From: Pseudomonadota bacterium
GTDB taxonomy: Bacteria > Myxococcota_A > Polyangia > Polyangiales > Polyangiaceae
Assembly: GCA_023423895.1 (NCBI GenBank)
Contig: JAFAER010000227.1
Coordinates: forward strand, 1 to 64,000
Length of the DNA stretch: 64,000 nucleotides
Direction: 5' to 3'
Shown here: in pieces, positions 46,344-56,148 of the stretch
Layout: each line of letters begins with the position of its first letter
Numbering within the stretch: the first letter of the stretch is position 1
The notes under the pieces: generated by a model
What the model was told of the DNA's origin: nothing
What the model saw: the letters and a program-made list of their open reading frames with translations, nothing else
Databases searched by the model: none
Made by a program: the position numbers and the translations under genes

Positions 46344-47299
46344 AGCGCGGCTCCGACGATCGCGCGAACCGCCTGGACCGGATCGCGATCGGTCGTCATC
46401 GTCAGGAACTTCGCGCCGCGGGCGACGAGCTCGCGGCGCCACGTCTCCTGCTCGGCGTGGAGCGCGGCGAGATAACGCTCGCGTGCAGCTTCGTCGGTCT
46501 CCACGACGACGCCCCCTTCGAGCGACTTGAGCCGCACCGTCTCCTTGAAGGGGAAGTCTGCTTCATCGGGATCCAGCGTCTGCACGACGACGAGGACGCA
46601 GCCGCGCGTCGCGATCGTCCCGATGGCACGAGGCGCTTGCGCAGGCAGGTCGAGCAGATCGCTCAGGAGAACGACCACGGAGCCTCGCCTCGCCGACCGC
46701 GCGATCGATCCGATGGCGTTGTCGAGCATCGCCGCGTTCGAGCGGGCTTCGCCTTCGGCCGATTGCGACTCCAGCGCGTCCACGACGCGCTCGAAGACCT
46801 CGCGGCCGCCGCGGACCGGAACGGGCCGAGCGTCCTTGGAGCCGCCGATGAACGACATGCCGATCGGGTCGCCGCTCTTGATGGCGACACGTGCGAGCGC
46901 CGCCGCGACGAGCGATGCCCACGCGAGCTTCGCCCCCGGTGCGCGCGAGCCGCGATAGCCCATCGACGCAGATGCATCGACGACGAGGCGGAGCGCGCGG
47001 TCGGTCTCGGTCTCGAACTGCCGAACGAGCAGGTGGTCGTGACGGAGGAGGGATCGGACGTCGAGGTGGCGGAGATCGTCGCCCGGGGTGTAGGCGCGGT
47101 GCCCGCCGAACTCGACGCCGGCGCCCTTCCGCGCGCTCCGATGTGCACCGGCATAGACGCCTTCGGCGACCACGCGCGCGCGGATGCGAAGCGGCGCAAG
47201 GCTCCCCCAGTCGAGCGCGCGGCGCAGCTCCTTGGCGGGACGCGCCGCTTCTACGGCCGCCCGCGGAGTCGCCATCCGGAAGCTCGAACGTGCGCCCAT
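46340..47299 (-). CDS. DUF58/VWA-like protein
   Basis: A 319-residue cytosolic protein. The DUF58 signature is GGHRAYTPGDDLRHLDVR (about residues 65-82) and it is followed by a VWA-like MIDAS loop DASAS. In MoxR-linked gene sets this protein is an adaptor for the AAA+ ATPase. Here the neighbours are the BatA-like gene downstream (4-base GTGA overlap) and a TPR gene upstream (39-base gap); a MoxR gene is not in view. ATG 47299 opens the frame; ATG 47275 is an alternative. Confidence 0.9.
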   Translation of the reverse strand: MGARSSFRMATPRAAVEAARPAKELRRALDWGSLAPLRIRARVVAEGVYAGAHRSARKGAGVEFGGHRAYTPGDDLRHLDVRSLLRHDHLLVRQFETETDRALRLVVDASASMGYRGSRAPGAKLAWASLVAAALARVAIKSGDPIGMSFIGGSKDARPVPVRGGREVFERVVDALESQSAEGEARSNAAMLDNAIGSIARSARRGSVVVLLSDLLDLPAQAPRAIGTIATRGCVLVVVQTLDPDEADFPFKETVRLKSLEGGVVVETDEAARERYLAALHAEQETWRRELVARGAKFLTMTTDRDPVQAVRAIVGAAL

Positions 47300-47338
47300 C
47301 GTGTCATCCCCGTCGCGTCGGTCGATCGCGAAGCGCGA

Positions 47339-49567
47339 TCAGGGCAGCCCGACCTCGGGCACGGGGCCGCCCACCTGCGTACGCGCCCCCCCCAGGAGCT
47401 CGCGCGCGAGGCTGAACTCGACGAGATCGAGCCCGGGAGAGCTGATGACTTGCTTGAGCCCTTCGTCGGCGCCCTTGGCGTCCCCGCTGATCTTCCGATC
47501 CATCGCAGCGTAGAAGAGCGCCTCGGTCTTCTGCGTGGGCGTTTGGGCGGCCGCGACGAGATCGGCCGCCTTGATCTTGCCGGCGCCGAACGCGGCCACC
47601 TTTCCGATCCATCGCGGGTCGTCGGCGGCGCCGAGGAGGATCCGGTCTGCGGTTGGATCTTTGGCGTCTCGTTGCTGCCGCTCGAGAAGGCGAACCCAGA
47701 TCGCGTCGTAGACGAGATCCTCACGACCGAGCTCCGCGGCTTGCGCGCGGGCAAGACCCTCGCGAGCGGCCACGAGATCCCCGCGGACGAACGCGCGACC
47801 GATGATCTGTCCGATCGTGGCGGCGGCCTGACGCTTGTCCCGCGGCGCTGCCTCGAGCGCGCGCTCGAGGGCCTTCTCGGCGCTCTTCGCTGCGCCGAAG
47901 CGATCGAGCACGCGGGAGATCAGACGCTCGACGCGGGCGCGATCCTCCGCTTCGGTGGCAGCCCGTGCCTTCGCGAGATCCTTGAGCGCGTCGGCGAGCG
48001 GCTTGCGCGCGGCGTTCGGATCCCCCTGCTCGCGCGTGATGTCACTCGTCAGGAGCAGCACCTCGGCGCGCAGCGCGGAGTCCCTCGACACGTCCTCGGC
48101 CGCGAGCGCTCCAGCGAGCTTCTCGAGCGCGTCTTTCGTCCTGCCGGCGTGCCAGTCGATGCGTGCAAGCTGCAAGAGAACGGCGCCGGAGCGGTCGCGG
48201 TTCATCGACTCGTCGAGGAGCTTCTTCGCGTCGTCGAGCCGGCCTTCACGGATCTCGATCTCGCCCATGAGCGCGTACAGACGCGCCGGGCTCGGCTGCA
48301 CCTTGCCCTTCAGCCCCTCGGCGATGGCGAGAACGGGCTCGGACGCCTTGAATGCGCGACGAGCCGTATCCGGCTCCTCCGCTTCGAGCGCGCGCCCCAT
48401 CGCCTGCATCGTCACCATCAGGCCATGGGCAACGATGCGCGGGTCCTTCTGCGCCTTCACCGCGTCGGAGAGCACCGCAGGCGCGGCCTCGCCCATCCCC
48501 AGGTCGACGAGCATCGCCGCGACGAACGCGGCGGGCTCCGGCGACGTCGAGTCGAGCCGATAGGCTTCACACGCAGACACGAACGAGGCGACACGAAGCA
48601 GATCCGTGTCGCGCCCGAAGTCTTCTTCGTCGGCGCGTCCCTGTCCGCGCGCCGGCCCGGGCCGAAGCATGCGCGCGAGGTCGAGCCAGCGGTCCGAGTC
48701 GGGCCGATCCACGACCGCCTTGAGCGCGCCCATCAGCTCGGGTCGCGTCATCTGCGGATCCTTCAGGTTCGCCTTCTCGAGCGCCGCGAGGGCGCCGTGG
48801 GCATCACCGTTGCGCAGGTAGATGGCGACGAGCACCGTCGTGCCGGTCTCGAGCGCGCGCACCGCCTCGAGCCCCTCTTCGCGCGAGATCTGCGTGCCGC
48901 GCGTGCGGCGCGCCGTCTTCACCTGGATGGCTTTCTCGATGAAGTCGAGCGTCTTCGCGACCGCGTCGTCGCGCGCCTCCGTGCTCGGCTCGAGCAGGTG
49001 CCGCGTGACGGCGGCGGCCTCGAGAGCGCCAGCGGTCTGCATCGCTCCGCTACCGCCGGTGTCGCGCGTCCAGGCGGCGATCGCATCGAGGTGGCCCTTG
49101 ATGTCTGCCTTCTCCTTCGGAGGCGCGACCCGCATCAGCATCTCGTACGAGGCGCGCGCGCGGCCCTCGTCGCCCTTCTTGGCGAACTCCTCGGATGCGC
49201 CTCTCAGGGCGTCGTAGCCGTTCGGGCCGAGCATCTCGGGCGTGAGCTCTCCCGCGCGGACGAGGTACATCGCGCCCGCGAACGAGGACACGGCATTGTC
49301 GCGGTTCTTCGCCTTGAAGCGAGCCGACACGCGCGTCATCTGGCGAGCGACGACGCCCGCGAGGCGTTGCTGCCGTTCCTTGGATTGCGGCTCGCTGGCG
49401 AGCAGGTCGCGGACGGCGCTCGGGAACTGATCCTCGCTCACCGCGACGTCGGGACGTGTGGCGCGCTCGGCGTGGTGCGCAGGATGTCCGTACCGTGCGC
49501 GGCCAGGACCACACGCGGCGGCTGCCAGCGACAGAGCGAGAAGCACAGGAAGGGCAAGCCGCGTCAT
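47339..49567 (-). CDS. TPR-repeat lipoprotein
   Basis: A 742-residue exported scaffold. The lipobox is AAAAC (Cys near residue 19). Repeated helix pairs of TPR type run through the mature protein: RARASYEMLMRVAP, GALAALEKANLKDP, DDAKKLLDESMNRD, KDALEKLAGALAAED and ARKPLADALKDLAKA, among others. It lies upstream of the DUF58 and BatA genes on the same strand with a 39-base gap, the usual partner set (BatB/BatC-like TPR proteins) of a Bat operon. Function beyond protein binding is not known. Confidence 0.88.
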   Translation of the reverse strand: MTRLALPVLLALSLAAAACGPGRARYGHPAHHAERATRPDVAVSEDQFPSAVRDLLASEPQSKERQQRLAGVVARQMTRVSARFKAKNRDNAVSSFAGAMYLVRAGELTPEMLGPNGYDALRGASEEFAKKGDEGRARASYEMLMRVAPPKEKADIKGHLDAIAAWTRDTGGSGAMQTAGALEAAAVTRHLLEPSTEARDDAVAKTLDFIEKAIQVKTARRTRGTQISREEGLEAVRALETGTTVLVAIYLRNGDAHGALAALEKANLKDPQMTRPELMGALKAVVDRPDSDRWLDLARMLRPGPARGQGRADEEDFGRDTDLLRVASFVSACEAYRLDSTSPEPAAFVAAMLVDLGMGEAAPAVLSDAVKAQKDPRIVAHGLMVTMQAMGRALEAEEPDTARRAFKASEPVLAIAEGLKGKVQPSPARLYALMGEIEIREGRLDDAKKLLDESMNRDRSGAVLLQLARIDWHAGRTKDALEKLAGALAAEDVSRDSALRAEVLLLTSDITREQGDPNAARKPLADALKDLAKARAATEAEDRARVERLISRVLDRFGAAKSAEKALERALEAAPRDKRQAAATIGQIIGRAFVRGDLVAAREGLARAQAAELGREDLVYDAIWVRLLERQQRDAKDPTADRILLGAADDPRWIGKVAAFGAGKIKAADLVAAAQTPTQKTEALFYAAMDRKISGDAKGADEGLKQVISSPGLDLVEFSLARELLGGARTQVGGPVPEVGLP

Positions 49568-49841
49568 GGAGTTCGCAGTGGGAGGCCGAGGTCCTTCACC
49601 ATAACCTGGGCAGCCGGTCATGGGCTACCGCTGGGGAGGCCGAAACGTCGGAAATGACGGGTCATGGCAGAGAACGCTCGCCGGCTGGGACACCTTACGG
49701 CACCGGCGCCCGGGCCTCGTGCTCAGGTTACTCTTTCCGCTCGAGTCCCGCGCGCTCGGGTGTCTCGCCTGCCTCGCCTGCCTCGCCCGTTCGCATGTCT
49801 CGGATGGTGTGCGGGTTGCTTCCAGGATCGGGGAAGTCGTG

Positions 49842-50216
49842 ATGGCGTCGTGCTCAGCGGTGCTGATCGTGGACGACGACGAGGCGATCCGCGAGACCAT
49901 GAAGTTTGCCCTCGAGATGCGAGGGTACGCGGCGTTCTCGGCAGAAAACGGCAAGGAAGGGCTTGAGATGCTGCAGCAGATCCCGCGTCCCTGCCTCATC
50001 CTGCTCGACCTCATGATGCCGGTCATGGACGGCCGCGGCTTCGTCGAGGCGCTCGAACAGAATCCAGCGCTCGAGAGCATTCCCGTCGTCGTCGTCACCG
50101 CGTTCGGCGATCGAGCAGGCAACATCGAGCGGACGGTCATCCCGAAGCCGGTCCCTCTGGCGCTGCTGTACGAGACGGTCCATCAGTACTGTGGCGACTC
50201 GGCCGGCGGCGCCTGA
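49842..50216 (+). CDS. Single-domain response regulator (receiver)
   Basis: A 124-residue CheY-like receiver: VLIVDDDEAIR, phospho-acceptor Asp56 (LDLMMP), Thr86 and Lys102 (IPKPVPL). There is no output domain. The ATG at 49842 follows an in-frame GTG one codon earlier. It is the first gene of a plus-strand signalling block, with the NtrC-type activator beginning 97 bases later. Confidence 0.93.
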   Translation: MASCSAVLIVDDDEAIRETMKFALEMRGYAAFSAENGKEGLEMLQQIPRPCLILLDLMMPVMDGRGFVEALEQNPALESIPVVVVTAFGDRAGNIERTVIPKPVPLALLYETVHQYCGDSAGGA

Positions 50217-50313
50217 GCCGTGCGAAGAAGACGGCTACGCCACGAGAGAAGCGAGACGCAACCCGGCAGCGGAGGCTCACGCCGGAGCCAGCGTTCGGCT
50301 AGCCTGGCTTGCC

Positions 50314-51708
50314 ATGCCGCACGCGCATCTCCTCGTCGTCGACGACGAGCCGTCGATCCTGACAACTCTGCAGAAAGCCCTCACGCTCGAGGGCTACTCG
50401 GTCGACGTCGCGGGTGGCGTCAGGGTCGCCGACGAGAAGCTCAAGAAGCGCAGCTACGACCTCTGCCTCTTCGACGTGCAGCTCCCCGATGGCGACGGTC
50501 TTTCGCTGCTGGCCCAGATCCGCGGCGCGAAGAACGAGGTCCCCGTCATCATGATGAGCGGGCACGCGACGATCGACACGGCCGTCAAGGCGACGCGACT
50601 CGGCGCCCTGAACTTCCTCGAGAAGCCGATCAACACCGACGCGCTCCTCATCGCGGTCGAGACGGCCCTCCGGCTGCAGCGGGCCGAGAGCGAGGCGCGC
50701 GAGCTCCGGGCGGCCAGCGGCGCAACGGGCGAGCTCGTCGGCGAGAGCGCCGCGATCAAGAAGCTCGTCGAGCAGATCGCACGTGCCGCGAAGAGCGCCG
50801 CCAGCGTCCTCGTCACTGGCGAACGCGGGACCGGCAAGGAGCTCGTCGCACGCGCGATCCACCAGCTCTCGCCGCGGGCCAAAGGTCCGCTGGAGAAGCT
50901 GAACTGCGCCGCTCTTCCGAGCGAGCTCATCGAGAGCGAGCTCTTCGGTCACGAGGCCGGCGCCTTCACCGGCGCGACCAAACAACGACGCGGGAAGTTC
51001 GAGCGCGCCAGCGGCGGAACGCTCTTCCTCGACGAGGTCGGCGACATGCCGCTGCCGATGCAGGCGAAGCTCCTCCGCGTTCTCCAGGAGCGCGAGATCG
51101 AGCGCGTGGGCGGCAACGAGACCATCAAGGTCGACACACGTGTGGTCGCGGCGACGAACCGCGACCTGGTGAAGGCCTGCGAGTCGGATGCGTTCCGCGC
51201 CGACCTCTACGATCGTCTCAACGTCGTTCCGCTTCACATCCCGCCGCTGCGTGCGCGGCGCGAGGATGTCCCCCTCCTCGCTCGTCATTTCCTCGAGCTC
51301 GCGGCGAAGTCGAACGATCGCCCCGGCATGCGCATCGAGGAGGACGCCATCCAGGTCCTCGTCGCGTACAGCTTCCCGGGCAACGTGCGCGAGCTACGCA
51401 ACTTGTGCGAACGCCTCGTCATCCTCACGCCCGACGACGTGATCCGCGCCGCCGACGTGCGAACGTGCCTTCCGGGCGGAGCATCACCGAAGGCGCAGGG
51501 CCTCTATCGCCCGGGAGTCCCGTTCCGCGTCCTCGTCGAAGAGGCCGAGCGACAGATCCTCCAGGACGCGCTCGCGCATCACGGCGGCCAGATGGCAGCG
51601 ACCGCCCGCGCGCTGGATCTCGAGCGGAGCCACCTCTACAAGAAGGCGCGCGCGCTCGGTCTACGCGGAGACACCCGCGAGAGCACCAGCGACGACGACG
51701 ACGTCTGA
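50314..51708 (+). CDS. NtrC-family sigma54 activator
   Basis: A 464-residue response regulator. The receiver has Asp54 (LFDVQLPDGDG) and Lys near 104; the AAA+ domain has Walker A GERGTGKE, the sigma54-contact GAFTGA, Walker B TLFLDEVGDMPL and R-finger region DRLNVVPLHIPPLRAR; the C-terminal Fis-type HTH is MAATARALDLERSHLYKK. It would activate RpoN-dependent promoters when phosphorylated. The cognate kinase is not adjacent, though a receiver-kinase lies 1.5 kb downstream. ATG 50314 is the start ahead of the receiver. Confidence 0.96.
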   Translation: MPHAHLLVVDDEPSILTTLQKALTLEGYSVDVAGGVRVADEKLKKRSYDLCLFDVQLPDGDGLSLLAQIRGAKNEVPVIMMSGHATIDTAVKATRLGALNFLEKPINTDALLIAVETALRLQRAESEARELRAASGATGELVGESAAIKKLVEQIARAAKSAASVLVTGERGTGKELVARAIHQLSPRAKGPLEKLNCAALPSELIESELFGHEAGAFTGATKQRRGKFERASGGTLFLDEVGDMPLPMQAKLLRVLQEREIERVGGNETIKVDTRVVAATNRDLVKACESDAFRADLYDRLNVVPLHIPPLRARREDVPLLARHFLELAAKSNDRPGMRIEEDAIQVLVAYSFPGNVRELRNLCERLVILTPDDVIRAADVRTCLPGGASPKAQGLYRPGVPFRVLVEEAERQILQDALAHHGGQMAATARALDLERSHLYKKARALGLRGDTRESTSDDDDV

Positions 51709-51805
51709 CCGTCCGTGGGCTCCGCTGCGTCGCGCCATAGTCAACGGGATGACGCCGCCGTCTGCCCGTTGACCGCGAAGCTCGCGCTCGTGAACAATCC
51801 TTCGG

Positions 51806-52792
51806 TTGAAGCCGCTCGACTTCATCGGTGCGATCGAGCTCGTCTACGACCGCTCGAAAGACGAGCACACGTGGCTCGAGGAAGTCACGTGTCTGATCGC
51901 GCCTGCATTCACCACGGGGCCGACCACGACGGCCTTCTTCTTCGAGGTCGCCGGCGCCAATGCGCAGGTGGGCGATGCGGTGAGCATCGGGGAGGCTCCG
52001 TACAGCCGCGATCACTATGCGAAGCAGCACGAGCTCGGCAGCGAGCTGCAGCCGACCCGCGTCGCCTACGACTGCGACATGTTCACGCTTCTCTCACGTG
52101 TGATCGGCGCGGACGCCGCCGCCAGCACCATTCGCGAGGCGGGGATGCTCGGCGACGACGCCGTCGGACTTCGCGCCAACGTCACTCCCGACAGCGGGGT
52201 GATCTTCACGACGCACGTTTCGCGCGGTCATCGCCTCCGTCAGCGGAACCTGTGGACGCGCTTTGCAGCGCACGTTGGTTCGGCACTCCGCCTCCGGCGC
52301 AAGCACACGACCGTCACGCCCACCGCCGCCGAGGCCGTCCTCACGCCTGCCGGGCGACTCGAGCACGGAACGGGGGCGACGATCGCCGCCCGAGAAGAGC
52401 TCGCCCGCGCCGCGCAGGACATCGATCGGGCACGGGGCAAGCTGCGGAGGCTCGATCCCGATTCGGCCAGCGCGCTGTGGCGGGCCATGGTCAGTGGTGA
52501 ATGGTCACTGGTCGATTGGCTCGATCACGACGGCAAGCGCTTCCTCCTCGCGCAGAGCAACCTCGTTGCCGTCAGCGATCGCAAACCTCTGACCGAGCGT
52601 GAGCAGCAAGTCGTCGCGTGCGCTGCCATGGGGCACTCCAACAAGCTGATCGCCTACGACCTCGGGCTCTCACCGGGAACCGTGTCCGTCATCTTGATGC
52701 GAGCCGCCAAGAAGCTCGGCGTCTCGGGCCGCGTCGCGCTCATCCGCGCCTTCCGCGAGAGCCAACTCGCGAAGGGCGCCCCGGACGGGTGA
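51806..52792 (+). CDS. LuxR-type HTH regulator with novel N-terminal domain
   Basis: A 328-residue regulator. The C-terminal HTH (about residues 262-320) reads LTEREQQVVACAAMGHSNK then GLSPGTVSVILMRAAKKLGV, the GerE fold. The first 250 residues lack receiver, PAS or autoinducer-binding signatures that I can recognise. The frame begins with TTG 51806; there is no upstream ATG in frame, so the true start could be a later GTG or ATG. A second small HTH protein follows 6 bases later. Confidence 0.85.
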   Translation: MKPLDFIGAIELVYDRSKDEHTWLEEVTCLIAPAFTTGPTTTAFFFEVAGANAQVGDAVSIGEAPYSRDHYAKQHELGSELQPTRVAYDCDMFTLLSRVIGADAAASTIREAGMLGDDAVGLRANVTPDSGVIFTTHVSRGHRLRQRNLWTRFAAHVGSALRLRRKHTTVTPTAAEAVLTPAGRLEHGTGATIAAREELARAAQDIDRARGKLRRLDPDSASALWRAMVSGEWSLVDWLDHDGKRFLLAQSNLVAVSDRKPLTEREQQVVACAAMGHSNKLIAYDLGLSPGTVSVILMRAAKKLGVSGRVALIRAFRESQLAKGAPDG

Positions 52793-52798
52793 AAGGCG

Positions 52799-53083
52799 AT
52801 GAAACGGTCACTTCCCGCAGACCCGCCACCGTCTCTGCTCGCGTACGAGATCGAGCCCGGCAAGGTGCTCTTCGTCCACGCGCTGGCCGCGCCGCGCATC
52901 GCCGGACTCTCCCCGGCGGAGCAGGAGGTGCTCACCCTCCTCTTGAACGACTACGACACGGCCAGCATCTCGGAGGAGCGTGGGACGTCTCCACGCACGA
53001 CCGCAAATCAGATCGCGAGCATCTTCCACAAGCTCGGCGTGAGGTCGCGCGCGGAGCTCGCCGCCAAAGTCCTCGATCAGTGA
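52799..53083 (+). CDS. Small LuxR-type HTH protein
   Basis: A 94-residue protein that is little more than a GerE-type HTH: LSPAEQEVLTLLLNDYDTAS then RTTANQIASIFHKLGVRSRAEL. It has no sensor domain and may compete with or partner the larger LuxR protein encoded just upstream. ATG 52799 is preceded by GAAAGG at a short spacing, and the preceding stop is 6 bases away, so translation is likely coupled. Confidence 0.85.
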   Translation: MKRSLPADPPPSLLAYEIEPGKVLFVHALAAPRIAGLSPAEQEVLTLLLNDYDTASISEERGTSPRTTANQIASIFHKLGVRSRAELAAKVLDQ

Positions 53084-53169
53084 CGGCCACTGCCGCGAGT
53101 CATGCGGCAGCATGACCCAGCGCCGGCGCGGGAGGGCCCTGGACGGAGCGTGATAGCCTTCGTAGGAGC

Positions 53170-54279
53170 GTGAGCGAGCCTGCGACGATCCTCCTGGTCG
53201 ACGATGAACAGGCGAACCTCCGCGCGATGACGAAGCTGCTCTCCGAGCTCAGCTGCACCGTCCTCGCTGCGCAGACGGGCCGTCAGGCACTCTCGATCGT
53301 CGCGGAGCACGAGCTCGCAGCCATCCTTCTCGATGTGAACATGCCCGAGATGGACGGCTTCGAGGTGGCGCGGCGGGCGCGGGAGCTCCCGACTCCGTGG
53401 GCGCGTCACGTGCCGATCATCTTCGTGACAGGGTCGAACGACACGGAGGACAGCATCTTCCAGGGATACGAGAGCGGCGCCGTCGACGTGCTCTTCAAGC
53501 CGGTCAACGCGCACGTCCTCCTGAGCAAGGTCAGTGTGTTCGTGGAGCTGCACCGCAGCCGCAAGCAGCTCGCCGACGAGATCGAGGCTCACAAGCGAAC
53601 GCTCGCCGACCTCGACGCCTTCAACTACTCGGTGTCGCACGACCTACGCGCCCCCCTGCGTCCGCTCGAGGGCTTCAGCAACATCCTGCTCGAGGATCAC
53701 GCGGACAAGCTCGACGACGACGGCAAACATCTCCTGTCGCGGATCGCGCTAGCGGCACGGCGCATGAACGGGCTCATCGACGATCTGTTGCGGCTTTCGA
53801 ACGTGAGCCGCGCGCGCCCGACGTTTGCACGCGTCGACATGACCACGCTCGCGAAGCGCATCATCGATGACCTGCGTCTCGACGACTCCGGCCGCGCCGT
53901 CGAGGTCGACATCGCGCCCGGGATCACCGCATACGGCGACGGTGCGCTCGTCCGGATCGCGCTCGAGAACCTGCTACGGAACGCGTGGAAGTTCACGGGC
54001 CGGACGAGCGCTCCTAAGATCGAGGTCGGCACGCACACGGTCGACGGCGAGCAGGTCTACTTCGTCCGCGACAACGGTGTGGGCTTCGACCAGGCGCACG
54101 CCAGCCGGTTGTTTCTCCCGTTCCAGCGGCTCCATCGTAGCGCCGAGTTCGAGGGGACGGGCATCGGCCTCGCGATCGTGGAGCGCGTCGTCCGGCACCA
54201 CGGGGGCCGCATCTGGGTAGATGCAGCGCCCGATGAAGGAGCGACGTTCTCGTTCACGCTGCCGCGCGAAGCGAGCTGA
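53170..54279 (+). CDS. Receiver-histidine kinase hybrid
   Basis: A 369-residue soluble protein with the receiver at the N-terminus (Asp55 in LLDVNMPEMDG, Lys110) and a kinase core behind it. The H-box is FNYSVSHDLRAPLR with His157, as in phytochrome-type kinases; the ATPase part has ENLLRNAWKF, VRDNGVGFD, LPFQRLH and GTGIGLAIVERVV. There is no sensor or membrane segment, so input probably arrives by phosphate on Asp55. The start is GTG 53170 with AGGAG just upstream. Confidence 0.94.
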   Translation: MSEPATILLVDDEQANLRAMTKLLSELSCTVLAAQTGRQALSIVAEHELAAILLDVNMPEMDGFEVARRARELPTPWARHVPIIFVTGSNDTEDSIFQGYESGAVDVLFKPVNAHVLLSKVSVFVELHRSRKQLADEIEAHKRTLADLDAFNYSVSHDLRAPLRPLEGFSNILLEDHADKLDDDGKHLLSRIALAARRMNGLIDDLLRLSNVSRARPTFARVDMTTLAKRIIDDLRLDDSGRAVEVDIAPGITAYGDGALVRIALENLLRNAWKFTGRTSAPKIEVGTHTVDGEQVYFVRDNGVGFDQAHASRLFLPFQRLHRSAEFEGTGIGLAIVERVVRHHGGRIWVDAAPDEGATFSFTLPREAS

Positions 54280-54286
54280 CGACGGA

Positions 54287-56116
54287 TCAGTCGACTTCGG
54301 GCGGAGGCGCGTCGTTGATCGAGCGGCTGCCAGTACCGCCCGGGTAGCCGTAGCTGGCGTCGCGGCCGACACCCCACACAGTGAGCGAGAAGGGGCCCGC
54401 GCTCGTCGCTTCGTGCCGCCCGTAGCCGCATTCGCCCTTCTCGAAGGTCGCCGGCGCGAAGTTCTTCGTGATCTGGACCCAGGCGTATTCGTATTCGCCC
54501 GCGGTGCCGAGCGGCTTCCAGCCCGTGACTTCGCCCGCGCACGCGAGCTCGACGGGCAAGAAGCCCCGCTCCGTCTTGCGACGCACGAGGGTGAATGACG
54601 TATCCGGATACGTGTAGTCGGCAAAGAACACGTACCGCTCGAGGAACTGGCCGGACGGAACAGCGGTGACGAAGTCGGGATCGCCAAGCGTCCCGGGCTG
54701 CTGTCCGGGATTCAAATCGTCCCTTGGCTGGCCTGCGCCCCCGCGGAACCGCGAGCCGGTCATGTAGACCGCGGCGTGGAAGGGGTGAGCCGCATCCTGG
54801 CTCCGGACGATGAAGGGAACGTCCGTGAAGAAGCTCACCGCCTGTCCGGCATCGAGCGTCTCGGGCGCACCGAGCGGGCGCTCCGGTTCGTAGGTCAACC
54901 GGATGCCGTCGACAGCGCCGACCAGACCGTATGGAACGAGCTCGCGCGCTTCTCCAGTGAGGCTCTGGACCCGCGGTGCGAACGGCACGAGGGCGTATTC
55001 GCTGCCCCACTGGGAGGACGGCGCGATCTGCTGCTGGGTGATGTCGCAGTAGTCGTATTCGCCCGGGAGGTACGTGCAGCCGGCCCCGCCGAAGACGCCC
55101 ACCGGCTTGTTCGCGACGATGGGGCTACCCGTCAGGTTGTCGCGCTGGGTGATCTGGAGCACCTGCCCGCGCGACAGCGTCCAGGTCTGCTTCTCTCCCT
55201 GCGCGACCGAGGCGACGTCAGCGGTGCCAGGCACGTCCGCCCTGGCGCGCATCTCGACGGTCGTGTCGTCCTCCGCTGCGACGATCTGGAGCGTGCGCGG
55301 CTCCGTCCCCGGCTGACCGAGACGAGAGACGTTCGCCGTCGACACGCCGATGTAGGACGTCTCCCAGGAGGACTCGGGCAGCAGCATCGTGGCCGTCGGA
55401 TATTGCGAGGCCGCTCCGCCGTAGGGGAAGATCGAATAGGCCGAGACCGGCGCGTCGGTCGTGATGTGGAAAGCTCGCGTCTTCGCGGTGCCGTGCGCGA
55501 TTGGATCCACCATGAGCGCCGGCGTCACGTCGGCTGGGCAGCGAGCGAGCGAGACGTGCGGGGGCTTGTCGTCCTGCGCGAGGAACACGAGCGCGACCTC
55601 ACCTGGTGCCAGGGCCCCGGCGAGCAGCGTATACGTCGTGCCATCCGCGTCCCTGGTCGCGATGTACGTCGACTTCGAGATGTCGAGCGGCTCGCTGCCG
55701 TATTCGGCTTGGAGCGTGATCGGACGCGTCCACGTGTTGGCGATCATCGCGGCGAAACACGCTCCGGGAGCGTAGAGGCCGTCGTCGGGCGGGAGCGCCC
55801 AGAAGGAGCAGCCGATGGAGCCCTTGGACAGCCGTGCGCTCTCGCACGCATCGACACACTTCCCGCCGCCGCAGCCCTGGTCCTCGGGGCAGGTCTCGAC
55901 GACGGTCTCGCCTGCGTCCACGCAGGTGTTCACGATGCGATGCAAGTCGCTCGAGCACTTTCGGTCCGCACACGCGCCTCCGTCCGTATCGCCGAAGCCT
56001 GGCGGCGTTCGATCGGTGATGGGCTCGCGCGAGCTACACGCAGCGAGGATCGCGAACATGCCGCTCGCACACGCGACGCGCGAGGGACGAAGGATGGTGC
56101 GCAGCTCGATGGTCAT
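54287..56116 (-). CDS. IgGFc-binding-like lipoprotein
   Basis: A 609-residue exported protein. The signal peptide ends in lipobox ILAAC (Cys near residue 27), followed by a small Cys-rich stretch (CADRKC, CPEDQGCGGGKC) and a large beta-rich domain like the IgGFc-binding N-terminal family (GCSFWALPPDD, SWETSYIGV, NKPVGVFGGAGCTYLP, TVWGVGRDASYGYPGG). Such proteins stick to surfaces or other proteins. It is the last gene of the minus-strand run from the ECF sigma factor. ATG 56116 precedes the signal; ATG 56143 is an alternative. A paralogue's end is at 63915-64000. Confidence 0.85.
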   Translation of the reverse strand: MTIELRTILRPSRVACASGMFAILAACSSREPITDRTPPGFGDTDGGACADRKCSSDLHRIVNTCVDAGETVVETCPEDQGCGGGKCVDACESARLSKGSIGCSFWALPPDDGLYAPGACFAAMIANTWTRPITLQAEYGSEPLDISKSTYIATRDADGTTYTLLAGALAPGEVALVFLAQDDKPPHVSLARCPADVTPALMVDPIAHGTAKTRAFHITTDAPVSAYSIFPYGGAASQYPTATMLLPESSWETSYIGVSTANVSRLGQPGTEPRTLQIVAAEDDTTVEMRARADVPGTADVASVAQGEKQTWTLSRGQVLQITQRDNLTGSPIVANKPVGVFGGAGCTYLPGEYDYCDITQQQIAPSSQWGSEYALVPFAPRVQSLTGEARELVPYGLVGAVDGIRLTYEPERPLGAPETLDAGQAVSFFTDVPFIVRSQDAAHPFHAAVYMTGSRFRGGAGQPRDDLNPGQQPGTLGDPDFVTAVPSGQFLERYVFFADYTYPDTSFTLVRRKTERGFLPVELACAGEVTGWKPLGTAGEYEYAWVQITKNFAPATFEKGECGYGRHEATSAGPFSLTVWGVGRDASYGYPGGTGSRSINDAPPPEVD

Positions 56117-56148
56117 GTTTCTCACGGGGCCCCGTGTGCTCATGAAAA

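Noticed and set aside
49740..49790. Short CGCCTGCCT direct repeats upstream of the receiver gene
   Set aside because: Only about two and a half copies; no different from random GC-rich repetition.
44385..54279. Possible defence island among VWA, DUF58, TPR and signalling genes
   Set aside because: No nuclease, protease or phage-sensing domain accompanies them; the set fits Bat-type envelope and two-component genes better.
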